From: CALOBA01 sp942491465 | GTDB lineage: Bacteria; Pseudomonadota; Gammaproteobacteria; Chromatiales; Chromatiaceae | Assembly: GCA_942491465.1 (NCBI GenBank) | Contig: CALOBA010000041.1 | Location: 1 to 54,302 of the forward strand | Length of the DNA stretch: 54,302 nucleotides | Reading direction: 5' to 3' | Shown here: piece by piece, positions 7,743-16,333 of the stretch | Layout: the number at the start of each line of letters is the position of its first letter | Numbering within the stretch: the stretch's first letter is position 1 | The notes under the pieces: generated by a model | Seen by the model: only the letters and a program-made list of their open reading frames with translations | Database searches by the model: none | Told to the model about the DNA's origin: nothing | Translations under genes and position numbers: made by a program

Positions 7743-9320
7743 ATGAACATAGGCCATTGCCCTGCGCGTCTTCGCGTCTTCGCGCCAAATGCCGCGACCG
7801 TGCCGAGTCGCATTCGGCTTGGCCGCGCGGCCCTGTGGCTGTTGCTGTTGCTGATCGTCGTCACCGGCTGCGGTGGCGAGCCTGACGCCAGCATCCGCCT
7901 CGGCGTCGCCAACGGCGCCCGCAACCTCGACCCGCGCCTGGCCACCGATGCCACCTCCGAGCGCGTCAACCGGCTGCTCTACCGCCGGCTGGTGGAATTC
8001 GACGCGCGCAGTCTGCCCCAGCCCGGCATCGCCCGTTGGGAGCAGCCGACACCGACGCGCTACCGCTTCATCCTGGGGGCCCACGGGCGCCGGTTCAGCG
8101 ACGGCAGCCGGCTGACCGCCGCCGATGTGGCCGCCACCTACCGCTCGATCCTCGACCCGGACAGCGCCTCGCCCCACCGCGCCCTGCTGTCGATCATCGA
8201 GCGGATCACCGTGCTCGACCCGGACCGGCTGGAATTCGAGCTGCGCGAGCCCGACCCGCTGTTCCCGGCGTATCTGGGTATCGGCATCGGCCCGGCCGCG
8301 CGCATCGAAGCCGGCGCCGACCTGGCCCGCGCGCCCGTGGGCAGCGGCCCGTTCGAGCTGGTGGATTGGCCCGCGCCCGGCCGGCTGCTGCTGCGGCGTC
8401 GCGCCGACGGCCAGCTGCTGGAGCTGGTCACCGTCCAGGACCCCAACGTGCGCGTCATGAAGCTGCTGCGCGGCGAGGTCGACCTGCTGCAGAACGACCT
8501 GCCGCCGGAGTTGGTGGCTTGGCTGCGGCAGCAGCCGGGGGTGCGCGTCGAGACGGCCCCCGGGGTCAACTTCTCCTACCTCGGCTTCAACCTCGAGGAC
8601 CCGGCCACGGGGACAGCGGCCGTGCGCCAGGCCATCGCCCACGCCATCGACCGCGGCGCGATCCTGCGCTGGCTGTTTCAGGGGGCAGGCCGCGAGGCCG
8701 AGGCCATGTTCCCGCCGGAGCACTGGGCCGGCACGGGCAGCCTGCCGTCGCTGAGCTACGATCCGGCACGCGCCCGCCGGCTGCTGGATGCCGCCGGCTA
8801 CGGCCCCCACCGGCCCTTGCGGCTGACGCTGAAGACCTCCAGCGACCCCTTCCGGTTGCGCCTGGCGACGGTTGTGCAGGCCCAGCTCGCCCGGGTCGGC
8901 ATCGAGCTGACCGTGCAGAGCTACGACTGGGGCACCTTCTTCGGCGACATCAAGGCCGGCCGCTTCCAGCTCTACAGCCTGACCTGGGTGGGCATCCGCA
9001 CCCCCGACATCTTCCGCTACGTCTTCCACAGCGCCTCGATCCCCCCCGGCGGCGCCAACCGCGGGCGCTACCTGAGCCCCGTCGCCGACGACCTCATCGA
9101 GCGCGCCCGCGCCGAACCGGACCTCAACCACCAGGCCGCGCTCTACCGCCAGCTCCAGGCCCTGTTGCGGGCGGACCTGCCCTATGTCCCGCTCTGGTAC
9201 GAAGACCAGATCGTGGTCATGCGCAGCGACATCGCAGGCTACCGGTTGGCGCCCGACGGCAACTACGATGCGCTGACCGAGGTGCGTCGGGCCACGCCGG
9301 CGCCTGGGTCTGGATCATAA
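7743..9320 (+). CDS. Peptide/oligopeptide ABC transporter substrate-binding lipoprotein
   Basis: A 525-aa family 5 extracellular binding protein. The N-terminus has an arginine-rich start, a hydrophobic run (LWLLLLLIVV) and the lipobox TGC, giving a predicted lipidated Cys. The mature part has the family's landmarks: LDPRLATDATSERVNRLLYR, FSDGSRLTAADVAATYRSILD, a central RQAIAHAIDRGAILRWLFQG and a C-terminal YRQLQALLRADLPYVPLWYED. It should capture peptides or similar ligands for an ABC importer. No permease or ATPase gene is nearby, so it is an orphan receptor or works with a distant transporter. Confidence 0.85.
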   Translation: MNIGHCPARLRVFAPNAATVPSRIRLGRAALWLLLLLIVVTGCGGEPDASIRLGVANGARNLDPRLATDATSERVNRLLYRRLVEFDARSLPQPGIARWEQPTPTRYRFILGAHGRRFSDGSRLTAADVAATYRSILDPDSASPHRALLSIIERITVLDPDRLEFELREPDPLFPAYLGIGIGPAARIEAGADLARAPVGSGPFELVDWPAPGRLLLRRRADGQLLELVTVQDPNVRVMKLLRGEVDLLQNDLPPELVAWLRQQPGVRVETAPGVNFSYLGFNLEDPATGTAAVRQAIAHAIDRGAILRWLFQGAGREAEAMFPPEHWAGTGSLPSLSYDPARARRLLDAAGYGPHRPLRLTLKTSSDPFRLRLATVVQAQLARVGIELTVQSYDWGTFFGDIKAGRFQLYSLTWVGIRTPDIFRYVFHSASIPPGGANRGRYLSPVADDLIERARAEPDLNHQAALYRQLQALLRADLPYVPLWYEDQIVVMRSDIAGYRLAPDGNYDALTEVRRATPAPGSGS

Positions 9321-9512
9321 TCACCGGGCGACTCATTGCACCTTGGCCGAACCCAGGTCGGATTTCCCGGCAACGGCGATCCTCAACGACAAGATAGACG
9401 CCCACTCAGCGACATCCCACAGCCAAACCCCAGGTCCAGAATCATGTGCCATCGCAGCAACGCCGACCGACGCCGAGCCCTGTGCCTTACGGGCAAACAC
9501 CATAGCCCTCCG

Positions 9513-9941
9513 ATGCCCCCCCGCCGGCCCCGTCCGCCGATCATCCGCCTGGCCCCGCTGCTGATCCTGGCCATCGGGGTTGCAGCAAGCGGCTGCGGCG
9601 CGAAACGGCCCGTGATCTACGAGGGCGGCCCGGGTGCAAGACAGGCCATCGCCGAGTGCGAGCAGCGGGCACGCCAAGGCGGTGCCGATTCCGGTCGCCT
9701 GGGTACTGTGGCGCGAGATACCGCCACCGGCGCGGCAATGGGTGCCGCCGCCACCGGCATCTACGGTGCCGTGCGTGGCGACAGCGATGTCGGCAATCGC
9801 GCCGCAGCCGGCGCCGCGGCCGGTGCCGGGGTGGCCCTGATCCGCAGCGGCGTGCGCGCCAGCGAGCCGAGCGCGGCCTATCGGGGCTATGTCAATCGCT
9901 GTCTGCGCGATCGCGGATACGACGTCGTCGGCTGGAACTGA
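9513..9941 (+). CDS. Glycine-zipper lipoprotein
   Basis: A 142-aa protein. ATG at 9513 gives a signal peptide (IIRLAPLLILAIGVAAS) ending in a lipobox with Cys in SGCG. The middle carries a glycine-zipper-like alternation (GAAMGAAATGIYGAV, then AAAGAAAGAGVALI), as in outer-membrane zipper proteins. The C-terminus (AAYRGYVNRCLRDRGYDVVGW) matches the short domain often found after such zippers in small proteobacterial lipoproteins. It is probably anchored to the outer membrane. Role unknown. Confidence 0.7.
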   Translation: MPPRRPRPPIIRLAPLLILAIGVAASGCGAKRPVIYEGGPGARQAIAECEQRARQGGADSGRLGTVARDTATGAAMGAAATGIYGAVRGDSDVGNRAAAGAAAGAGVALIRSGVRASEPSAAYRGYVNRCLRDRGYDVVGWN

Positions 9942-10031
9942 CCCTGCAGCTGCTTTTCCCAATGGCAAGTCGTCGGGGGCAGACCAAACCGCAGAGGCCT
10001 GGGCGGAACGCCAACGGAGGCCCGAGCCCCC

Positions 10032-11747
10032 TCAGGCCGGCGCCCCCGCGTCCATCTGCGTGGCTGCCGTCATGGCGTCGGCCAGCGTGCGGGCCAGTTC
10101 CAGCTCCCCGGGGCGGCGGCGCAGGCCGGCGCGGCGCAGCTTGAGGATCATCCGCGGCTGCAGGCTGGCGATGACCAGGCCGATGCGGCGCTCGCGCAGC
10201 CGTTTGACGATGGACTCCATGGCGACGATGCCGCTCATGTCGAGCATGGTCACGTCGCTCATATCGAGGATGACGACACGGATGCCGGGGGTGACATCGG
10301 TGATGTTCTTCAGCGCGCGCTGGGCGGAGCCGAAGAACAGCGGGCCGTTGATGTCGTAGACGATGGTGTCGGCGGGGACATCGGCGGTATGGGGGTGGGC
10401 GTCGCGGCCGGGCTCGATGATGTCGGTGCCGGTCAGCTCGATGCTGCGGCGGATGAACAGGATCGCGGCCAGGGCCATGCCGACGCCGACGGCGATGACC
10501 ATGTCGAACAGGACCGTCAGCCCGAAGCAGGCGAGCAGCGTGGCTCGGTCCGGCAGCGGCGCGACCCGCAGCGTGCGCACGAAGTGATTGGCATCGCTCA
10601 TGTGCCAGGCGACCATCAGCAGCAGCGCGGCCATGGACGCCATGGGCACATAGGCCAGCAGGTCCGCCAGCAGCAGCACGGCGGCGAGCAGGAAGCCGGC
10701 ATGGATCACCGCCGACAGCGGTGAAGTGGCCCCGGCGCGCACGTTGGTGGCGGTGCGGGCGATGGCGGCGGTGGCCGGGATGCCGCCGAACAGCGGCGCG
10801 ACCAGGTTGCCGAGGCCCTGGCCGATCAGCTCGTCGTTCGGATCGTGCCGGCGCCCGGACATGCCGTCGGCGACCACGGCGCAGAGCAGCGACTCCAGCG
10901 CCCCGAGCACGGCGATGGTCAGGGCGGCGCCGAACAGGTCGCGCACCAGCGCATAGCTCAGGCCGATGGGTCGGCCGTCGACGCCGGGCTGCTCCCAGGG
11001 CCAGGCGAAGGCGGGCAGGAACGGCGGGATGCCGCTGCCCTCCACGCCGTCGATGACATAGTGGAAGCGCGAGCCGATGGTCTCGACCTGGAAGCCGTCG
11101 ATCAACGCCGTTGCCGCCAGCGCGGCCAGGGAGCCGACGATCACGGCCACCAGGTGCGCCGGGATCTTGGTCTTCAGCCGCGGCCAGCCGAGCAGCACGG
11201 CAAAGGTCAGGGCGCCGATCAGCGCCTCGTGCCAATCGAGGCTCGGCAACGCCTCGATGATGGTGAGCACCTTGTCGGTGAAGTGGCCGTCGAGCAGGCC
11301 GATGTCGAGCCCGAGCAGGTCCTTGATCTGCAGGGTGGCGATGACCACACCGATGCCGGCGGTGAAGCCCACGGTGACCGGGTAGGGCACCAGCTCGATC
11401 AGCGCCCCCATGCGCCCGATGCCCATGCCGATCAGGATAAGCCCGGCCAGAAACCCGGCTACCAGCAGGCCGCCGAGCCCGTGCGCCTGGACAATCGGCA
11501 GCAGCACCACGACGAAGGCCGCCGTCGGCCCGGAGATGTTCACCGCCGAGCCGCCGGCCAGGGCGGTCACGGCACCGGCGACGATCGCCGTATACAGTCC
11601 GTGCTGCGGCGGCAGCCCAACGGCGATGGCCAGCGCCATGGACAGCGGCAGGGCGACGATGCCGACGGTCAGGCCGGCGAGGATGTTGGCTTGCAGCTCG
11701 GCCCGGCTCGGGCGGGAGGTGAGGCTGTCGCGCAGGGCGTGGAACAA
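10032..11747 (-). CDS. SulP-family anion/dicarboxylate permease (DauA-like)
   Basis: A 571-aa SulP transporter closely resembling E. coli DauA along its whole length: VGIVALPLSMALAIAVG, the SGPTAAFVVVLLPI signature, ESLLCAVVADGMSG, GQGLGN, then a cytoplasmic STAS domain (GPLFFGSAQ, VVILDMSDVTMLDMSG). About 10-12 membrane segments. No ATG lies at the expected start. The frame opens far upstream with an unlikely TTG, so I place the start at TTG 11747, preceded by CGGAG with 8-nt spacing, which gives a DauA-like length. Substrate could be succinate/aspartate, sulfate or bicarbonate; the sequence does not settle it. Confidence 0.85.
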   Translation of the reverse strand: MFHALRDSLTSRPSRAELQANILAGLTVGIVALPLSMALAIAVGLPPQHGLYTAIVAGAVTALAGGSAVNISGPTAAFVVVLLPIVQAHGLGGLLVAGFLAGLILIGMGIGRMGALIELVPYPVTVGFTAGIGVVIATLQIKDLLGLDIGLLDGHFTDKVLTIIEALPSLDWHEALIGALTFAVLLGWPRLKTKIPAHLVAVIVGSLAALAATALIDGFQVETIGSRFHYVIDGVEGSGIPPFLPAFAWPWEQPGVDGRPIGLSYALVRDLFGAALTIAVLGALESLLCAVVADGMSGRRHDPNDELIGQGLGNLVAPLFGGIPATAAIARTATNVRAGATSPLSAVIHAGFLLAAVLLLADLLAYVPMASMAALLLMVAWHMSDANHFVRTLRVAPLPDRATLLACFGLTVLFDMVIAVGVGMALAAILFIRRSIELTGTDIIEPGRDAHPHTADVPADTIVYDINGPLFFGSAQRALKNITDVTPGIRVVILDMSDVTMLDMSGIVAMESIVKRLRERRIGLVIASLQPRMILKLRRAGLRRRPGELELARTLADAMTAATQMDAGAPA

Positions 11748-12109
11748 GGCGGATTCTCCGGTCGATTCGGGGCCTTCCGCGCGGTCTTGGGGCCTCGCAG
11801 ACGAGACTGTCCCAGTGTTCGACGGAAGATTCACCGCAGCGGCGCAGAACGGAGAAACCCCAGGCAAAGGGCGCTAATGAGAACAGCTACCCGTCGTTCG
11901 CGCAACGACCGATGCCGCTGCCAACTGCATCAGTCTTGCGTGAGCGGGGTGGCTTGGGGGCTGAGATGCGTGCAGGTCTCGCGATGCCGCCACCGAGACG
12001 GTGCAAGTCTTCGACGGAAGACTGCGGTGCGCCGTCGCCGATGCTGGGTTTCGTTCCTCAACCGACTACGCGCTTCGCGTTCTTTGCGGCTCCGCGTGAA
12101 ATATCCGGG
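11748..12109. other. Intergenic with dispersed-repeat fragments
   Basis: Lies between the SulP start and the nitroreductase stop. It contains GCTGGGTTTCGTTCCTCAAC at about 12042 and a run of CGCGCTTCGCGTTCTTTGCG at about 12069. Both are reminiscent of dispersed repeats elsewhere in the window (41858, 7166, 7772). No gene supported. Confidence 0.4.
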
Positions 12110-12874
12110 CTAGCGCTTGAAGAACCTCTGTCCGTGCATGAAGTCGAGCATGTGCTTGCGTTTCTTGCCTTGGACGGCGTTGGCGGTGGCGGCGGACCAG
12201 TCGTCGACGCGGGCGTTGGTGGCGCGCTCGCGGTAGTAGGTGGCAAGCGTCGCGTCGTAGGCGCCGATGGCGCTGGGGTCCGGGTCGTGGTAACGGTCTT
12301 GGTGCAGGATCAGGTCCACGGGCATGCGCGGCTTGACCGCCTGCTGCTGGGCCTGCTCGGTGGGTCGGCCGAGGCAGAGACCGAAGAGCGGCAGCACCAG
12401 CTCAGGCAGGGCCAGCTCGTCGACGACGACTTGCGGGGCGTTGCGGATGCCGCCGATGAAGACGCCGCCCAGGCCGACGGATTCCGCGGCGAGCAGCAGG
12501 TTCTGGGCAAACAGGGTGCAGTCGACCACGGCGGCCAGCGAGTGCTCGGCCCAGCCCTCCAGCTCGCCGCGGCCCTGCTGGCGGCAGGCGTGGTCGATGC
12601 GGCGGAGGTCGGCACAGCCGATCAAGAATACGGGGGCCTGCTCGACCCAGCGTTGTCCGCCGGCGGCCTTGGCGATCTTGGTCCTGGCCTCGGCGCGGTT
12701 CACGCGGATCAGGGAGTAGGCTTGGATGAAGCTGGAGGACGCTGCGCCTTGGGCGGATTCGATCAGCGTCGCCAGCAGGTCGTCGTCGACGGGCTCGTCG
12801 GTGTAGTCGCGCACCGAGCGGTGGGCGCGTTGGCAGTCGAGGACGGCGGAGCTGAGAGGGGTGGGGTTGGTCAT
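12110..12874 (-). CDS. NfsA/FRP-type nitroreductase
   Basis: A 254-aa FMN-dependent oxidoreductase of the oxygen-insensitive nitroreductase family. Landmarks are RSVRDYTDEPVDDDLL (FMN phosphate contact), AQGAASSSFIQAYSLIRV, LAAESVGLGGVFIGGIRN and FGLCLGRPTE. Length and C-terminal extension (YRERATNARVDDWS) fit NfsA-like NADPH enzymes. ATG at 12874 is supported by alignment. The 22-unit hexanucleotide repeat begins 34 bp upstream of the start, where promoter or leader sequence would be, so expression might vary with repeat number. Confidence 0.85.
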   Translation of the reverse strand: MTNPTPLSSAVLDCQRAHRSVRDYTDEPVDDDLLATLIESAQGAASSSFIQAYSLIRVNRAEARTKIAKAAGGQRWVEQAPVFLIGCADLRRIDHACRQQGRGELEGWAEHSLAAVVDCTLFAQNLLLAAESVGLGGVFIGGIRNAPQVVVDELALPELVLPLFGLCLGRPTEQAQQQAVKPRMPVDLILHQDRYHDPDPSAIGAYDATLATYYRERATNARVDDWSAATANAVQGKKRKHMLDFMHGQRFFKR

Positions 12875-12907
12875 GGCTAAGGGGGGATAGGTTGGATTGT
12901 ACTGGCG

Positions 12908-13039
12908 CCGATTCCGATTCCGATTCCGATTCCGATTCCGATTCCGATTCCGATTCCGATGCCGATGCCGATGCCGATGCCGATGCCGATGCCGATGCCG
13001 ATGCCGATGCCGATGCCGATGCCGATGCCGATGCCGATG
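12908..13039. repeat. Two-block hexanucleotide tandem repeat, 8x CCGATT + 14x CCGATG
   Basis: Twenty-two perfect hexamers: 8 of CCGATT (12908-12955), then 14 of CCGATG (12956-13039). The block fills the gap between the nitroreductase start (12874) and the stop of the Cache/AlbA_2 gene (13045). Each unit is two codons long, so length changes would not shift a frame. Any effect would be on promoter spacing or mRNA structure. Long Asp/Ala or His/Arg translations here are artefacts. Confidence 0.95.
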
Positions 13040-13044
13040 CCGGG

Positions 13045-14694
13045 CTAGAAATGCCCGCGGATATAGGCCAAGGCCTTGCTGATCGGCAGCTCGATGTTGG
13101 ATGGCCCGTTGCGGATCAGGAACGACTCGCCCTTGGGGTGGCGCAGGAAGATCGGCGCGTCGGCACGCTCGCATTCGATCACGCCGATCTGCTTATCGTC
13201 GAGGCTGAGCAGGTTGAAGCGCAGCAGCCGGGCGTTCTCGGCGCCGATGTGCTGGTTGATCAGGTTCTTGAAGTGGAGCATGCACTTGTCGTCGTTGGCG
13301 AAGGCGTCGGCGGCCAGGCCCAGGACCTCGCCGTCGTCGGCGATGCCGAGCAGCAGGATGCCGCCCTCGGTGTTGAGCAGCGCCGCCACGCCCTTGAGCC
13401 AGGCCAGCTCGATCTCCTTGCCGGGCTTGCCGGTGTGCAGGTTGGTGCGCATGGTGGACTTCAGCTCCAAGTGGGTGCCCTCGCCGCGGCCGATCAGGTC
13501 GTAGAGGTCGCGCTCGGGGTCGCGGCGATCGATGCCGCGCTTGGGCAGGTCGCGCAGCTGCCGGCTGTAGCGGCGCACCACCAGCAGTGCCAGGCCGATG
13601 CCCAGGGCAATGATGGCGAGCGCGGTGACGGCGACGATGTGCCAGCGGTCCTGCAGGATGCCGAGGGTCTCGGAGACCGGCACGGCGACGCCGACCCAGC
13701 CGTCTTGGGCCTGGCTGATCAGCGGCAGGAAGCTGCCCCACCAGTCGCGACCGCCACTCTCGAACGCGATCAGGGTGCCGGCGGGCCGGTCGGCGGCGCG
13801 CCAGGCGGCGACCGCCTCGAACGGCAGTGGTCCGCCCAGCTCGGACTGGGCCGAGTAGAACGCGGCATGGGTGGTATCGGGCGCGCCGGGCTCGGCGGCG
13901 GGCGCGGTCGGGTTGGCGTCGCCGTGGGCATAGACGCCGCCGTCGGCATCGACCAGGAATCCCCGGCCTTCGGCGCCCAGGGGCAGCCGGTCGATGGCGG
14001 CGATGATGCTATCGAGGGTGACGTCGAGCGCGGCGACTCGGATCAGGCCCTGGTCACGCCAGGCGGTGGCCACGGTGATGCCCGGTGTCTTTAATGAATG
14101 GAAGATGTAGGGGCGGCTCCACACCGGGGCATCGGCGTCGGGCCGGTCGAGGGCGTCGACGGCGGACTTGAACCAGGGCCGACGGCGCGGGTCGTGGTCG
14201 ACGGGGCGCCGGTCGGCCTCCAGGCGGTGGTCGGTATCGCTCCAGCGCTGGAATGTGAGCATCCCGCCATCGCCCGTCGGCCGCAGCCGCGTGAGCCAGC
14301 CGTCGCCGTCCTGGCGCAGAAAAAACTCGGCACCGTCGGTGTCGGCGATGATGGCGCCGGCGATCTGCGGCATGTGGCTGAGCGTCGGCATCAGCAGGCG
14401 GTTCAGGGCCTCGAGGTCGTCGGCCGCGGGTTGCAGGCGGGCGCCGCGCAGGCCGTCGCGCAGGATCAGCAGCTGCTGCTCCACCGGGGTCAGCAGGTTG
14501 CCCACCTCGTCGCGGACCAGCGCGGTGGCATTGTCGATGCGGGCGCCGGCCAGATCGCGCTTGAGGTCGTCGATGAGCAGCACGTTGACGCCGACCAGCA
14601 GGCCCACCGTCACCAGGATCAGCGCGACGAGGTCCCGCAGCAGGCGTCCGCGCACGGGTCTGGGGGAGGCTTGGAGCAGCGGAGACAGGTGCAT
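13045..14694 (-). CDS. Membrane Cache sensor fused to Schlafen AlbA_2 domain
   Basis: A 549-aa protein with three parts. It has a first membrane helix (about 18-41, VALILVTVGLLVGVNVLLI), a periplasmic Cache-like sensor of about 300 residues (RRRPWFKSAVDAL, IAAIDRLPLGAEGRGFLVDADGG), and a second helix (about 350-372). From about residue 407 a cytoplasmic AlbA_2 domain follows (LELKSTMRTNLHTGK, LLNTEGGILLLGIADDGE, FLIRNGPSN). Cache domains usually feed histidine kinases, cyclases or chemoreceptors; coupling one to the Schlafen-type AlbA_2 nucleic-acid/ATP-binding domain is uncommon. The AlbA_2 part is paralogous to the tail of the DUF262 protein at 37565-39814. Ligand and output unknown. Confidence 0.8.
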   Translation of the reverse strand: MHLSPLLQASPRPVRGRLLRDLVALILVTVGLLVGVNVLLIDDLKRDLAGARIDNATALVRDEVGNLLTPVEQQLLILRDGLRGARLQPAADDLEALNRLLMPTLSHMPQIAGAIIADTDGAEFFLRQDGDGWLTRLRPTGDGGMLTFQRWSDTDHRLEADRRPVDHDPRRRPWFKSAVDALDRPDADAPVWSRPYIFHSLKTPGITVATAWRDQGLIRVAALDVTLDSIIAAIDRLPLGAEGRGFLVDADGGVYAHGDANPTAPAAEPGAPDTTHAAFYSAQSELGGPLPFEAVAAWRAADRPAGTLIAFESGGRDWWGSFLPLISQAQDGWVGVAVPVSETLGILQDRWHIVAVTALAIIALGIGLALLVVRRYSRQLRDLPKRGIDRRDPERDLYDLIGRGEGTHLELKSTMRTNLHTGKPGKEIELAWLKGVAALLNTEGGILLLGIADDGEVLGLAADAFANDDKCMLHFKNLINQHIGAENARLLRFNLLSLDDKQIGVIECERADAPIFLRHPKGESFLIRNGPSNIELPISKALAYIRGHF

Positions 14695-14957
14695 GGGCGA
14701 CGGCCTGGGATGATGGAGGATGAGCGCAGACCATAGCCGGTGAGGTTGGCGGCGGCAACCGGCGCGGGCCTCGATGCGACTTGTGGATGGCGCTGCGGCG
14801 GGATCAAGGCTGAGCTGCCGGCGCTATCCCGCCCTGGGGAATGTTCGAGGATCGCGGTTGCTGGTACCATCCCGCGATCACCGGGCGCGTCTGCGCTCAA
14901 GCCCGATCCCTCGGGCTCCATCCAAGAAATCGCTGTTTTTTGTCAAGGAGTCTTCCG

Positions 14958-15449
14958 ATGTCCCAAGTCCTCTACCAGGCCCGCCCGTCGATTTGGCGGA
15001 TGCACCCGTTCGGCACCCTGGTGGCCATTGCGCTGATCGGCTTCGGCGGTTATGTCTCGCTGACCGGCGCACTGCCGTATCGCGCCCAGCTCGACGCGCT
15101 GGTACCGTTCATGGTGGACTACTGGAGCTATGTTGGCGATGCGCTGGTGGTCATCGGTCTGTTCAACCTGCTGCGCTGGTGGCTGGCGTCGCTGGTGGAC
15201 AAGCTCGAGATCCACAGCCGCGAGGTGGTCTGGAACCACGGGCTGCTGAGCAAGAGCTACACCGAGATCAACATGGCCTCGATCCGCACGGTGCGCGTCA
15301 ACCAGTCGCTGTTTCAGCGCATCGTAGGCGCCGGCGACCTGATCATCTTCACCACCGGCGACATCCCCGAGCTGGCGGTCAAGGGGCTGCCGCGGCCGCA
15401 GGAGATCCGCGATCTGATCAAGGCCCAGACCGCCACCGACGAGGCCTAG
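14958..15449 (+). CDS. Membrane-anchored bacterial PH-domain protein
   Basis: A 163-aa protein with two predicted membrane segments (about 17-36, FGTLVAIALIGFGGYVSL; about 50-75, VVIGLFNLLRWWLASL). A bacterial PH domain follows (VDKLEIHSREVVWNHGLLSKSYTEINMASIRTV, as read in pieces), typical of the YdbT/DUF304 type. AAGGAG sits 7 nt before ATG 14958. It is followed after 17 bp by a periplasmic binding protein and then TerC, so the three may be cotranscribed. Function unknown beyond membrane association. Confidence 0.75.
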   Translation: MSQVLYQARPSIWRMHPFGTLVAIALIGFGGYVSLTGALPYRAQLDALVPFMVDYWSYVGDALVVIGLFNLLRWWLASLVDKLEIHSREVVWNHGLLSKSYTEINMASIRTVRVNQSLFQRIVGAGDLIIFTTGDIPELAVKGLPRPQEIRDLIKAQTATDEA

Positions 15450-15466
15450 GGGCGGTCGTCATCGCC

Positions 15467-16327
15467 ATGCACCCGCTGTCACGCCTGCTGATCCTGTCCG
15501 CGCTGCTCTGGCCCATGCTGGTCGGTGCCGGCGTCGGGGCGCTGGACCGGATCAGCGCCTCCAAGACCATCACCATCACCTATCCGGCCAACGCCTATCC
15601 GATCGCCTTCAAGGACAACGACGGCGCCCCGCGGGGCTATTCGGTGGATCTGTGCCGGCGCATCGTGGCCAGCATCCAGCGCGACCTCGGCCTGGATGCG
15701 CTGGAGATCGCCTGGCTGGAGGGCAACACGCCCCGGCGGCTGGCCGCCGTCGCCACCGGTGAGGCGGACATCGACTGCGGCACCACCACGCTGACGCTTG
15801 CCCGCCAAGCGCGGGTGGACTTCTCCAACGTGGTGTTCGTCGAGTCCGGCGGCATCCTGGTCAAGTCCGACGCCGGCATCAAGGCGGTCACCGAGCTGGG
15901 GGGCAAGCGGGTCGGCGTGGTGCCGGAGACCACCACCGAGCATCGGCTGCGGGCCATGCTCGCCAAGCGGCTGATCAACGCCGAGCTGGTACCGATCCGC
16001 GACGTCAAGGACGGGCGCGAGCAGCTCGCTGCCGATCGCATCGATGCCGTGGCCAGCGACCGGCTGGTACTGATCGGGCAGGTGATGGACGCCAAGGACG
16101 CCGCCGCCGCCGACTTCTCCATCCTCGACGCCGACTTCTCGGTGGAGCCCTACGCCTTTGCGCTGCCGCGCAACGATGCGGACTTCCGGCTGGCCGTGAA
16201 TCGCGGTCTGGCCCGGGTCTACCGCACCGTCGAGATCGACCGCATCTTCGAGCGCTGGCTCGGCCGCGAGTCGGCCCCGTCGGAACTGTTGGAGGCGGTA
16301 TTCTTCATCTACGGACTCGCGGACTGA
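15467..16327 (+). CDS. Amino-acid-type periplasmic solute-binding protein
   Basis: A 286-aa family 3 binding protein. It has a signal peptide (LLILSALLWPMLVGAGVGA), then the two-lobe ligand fold: PIAFKDNDGAPRGYSVDLCR, TGEADIDCGTTTLTLARQA, the hinge GGKRVGVVPETTTEHRL, and ADRIDAVASDR. The Glu/Asp-Cys-Gly block (DIDCGTTT) is typical of glutamate/aspartate-type members. No ABC permease lies beside it. The gene is followed within 6 bp by terC, so it may be an orphan receptor or a sensor-type binding protein. Confidence 0.8.
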   Translation: MHPLSRLLILSALLWPMLVGAGVGALDRISASKTITITYPANAYPIAFKDNDGAPRGYSVDLCRRIVASIQRDLGLDALEIAWLEGNTPRRLAAVATGEADIDCGTTTLTLARQARVDFSNVVFVESGGILVKSDAGIKAVTELGGKRVGVVPETTTEHRLRAMLAKRLINAELVPIRDVKDGREQLAADRIDAVASDRLVLIGQVMDAKDAAAADFSILDADFSVEPYAFALPRNDADFRLAVNRGLARVYRTVEIDRIFERWLGRESAPSELLEAVFFIYGLAD

Positions 16328-16333
16328 ACGCCT

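Noticed and set aside
12892..14094. A 400-residue plus-strand frame with long Asp-Ser/Asp-Ala repeats, and a minus-strand frame with His-Arg/Asn-Arg repeats
   Set aside because: Both are translations of the hexanucleotide repeat extended through the opposite strand of the Cache-AlbA_2 gene or upstream of the nitroreductase. No ribosome site or family match.
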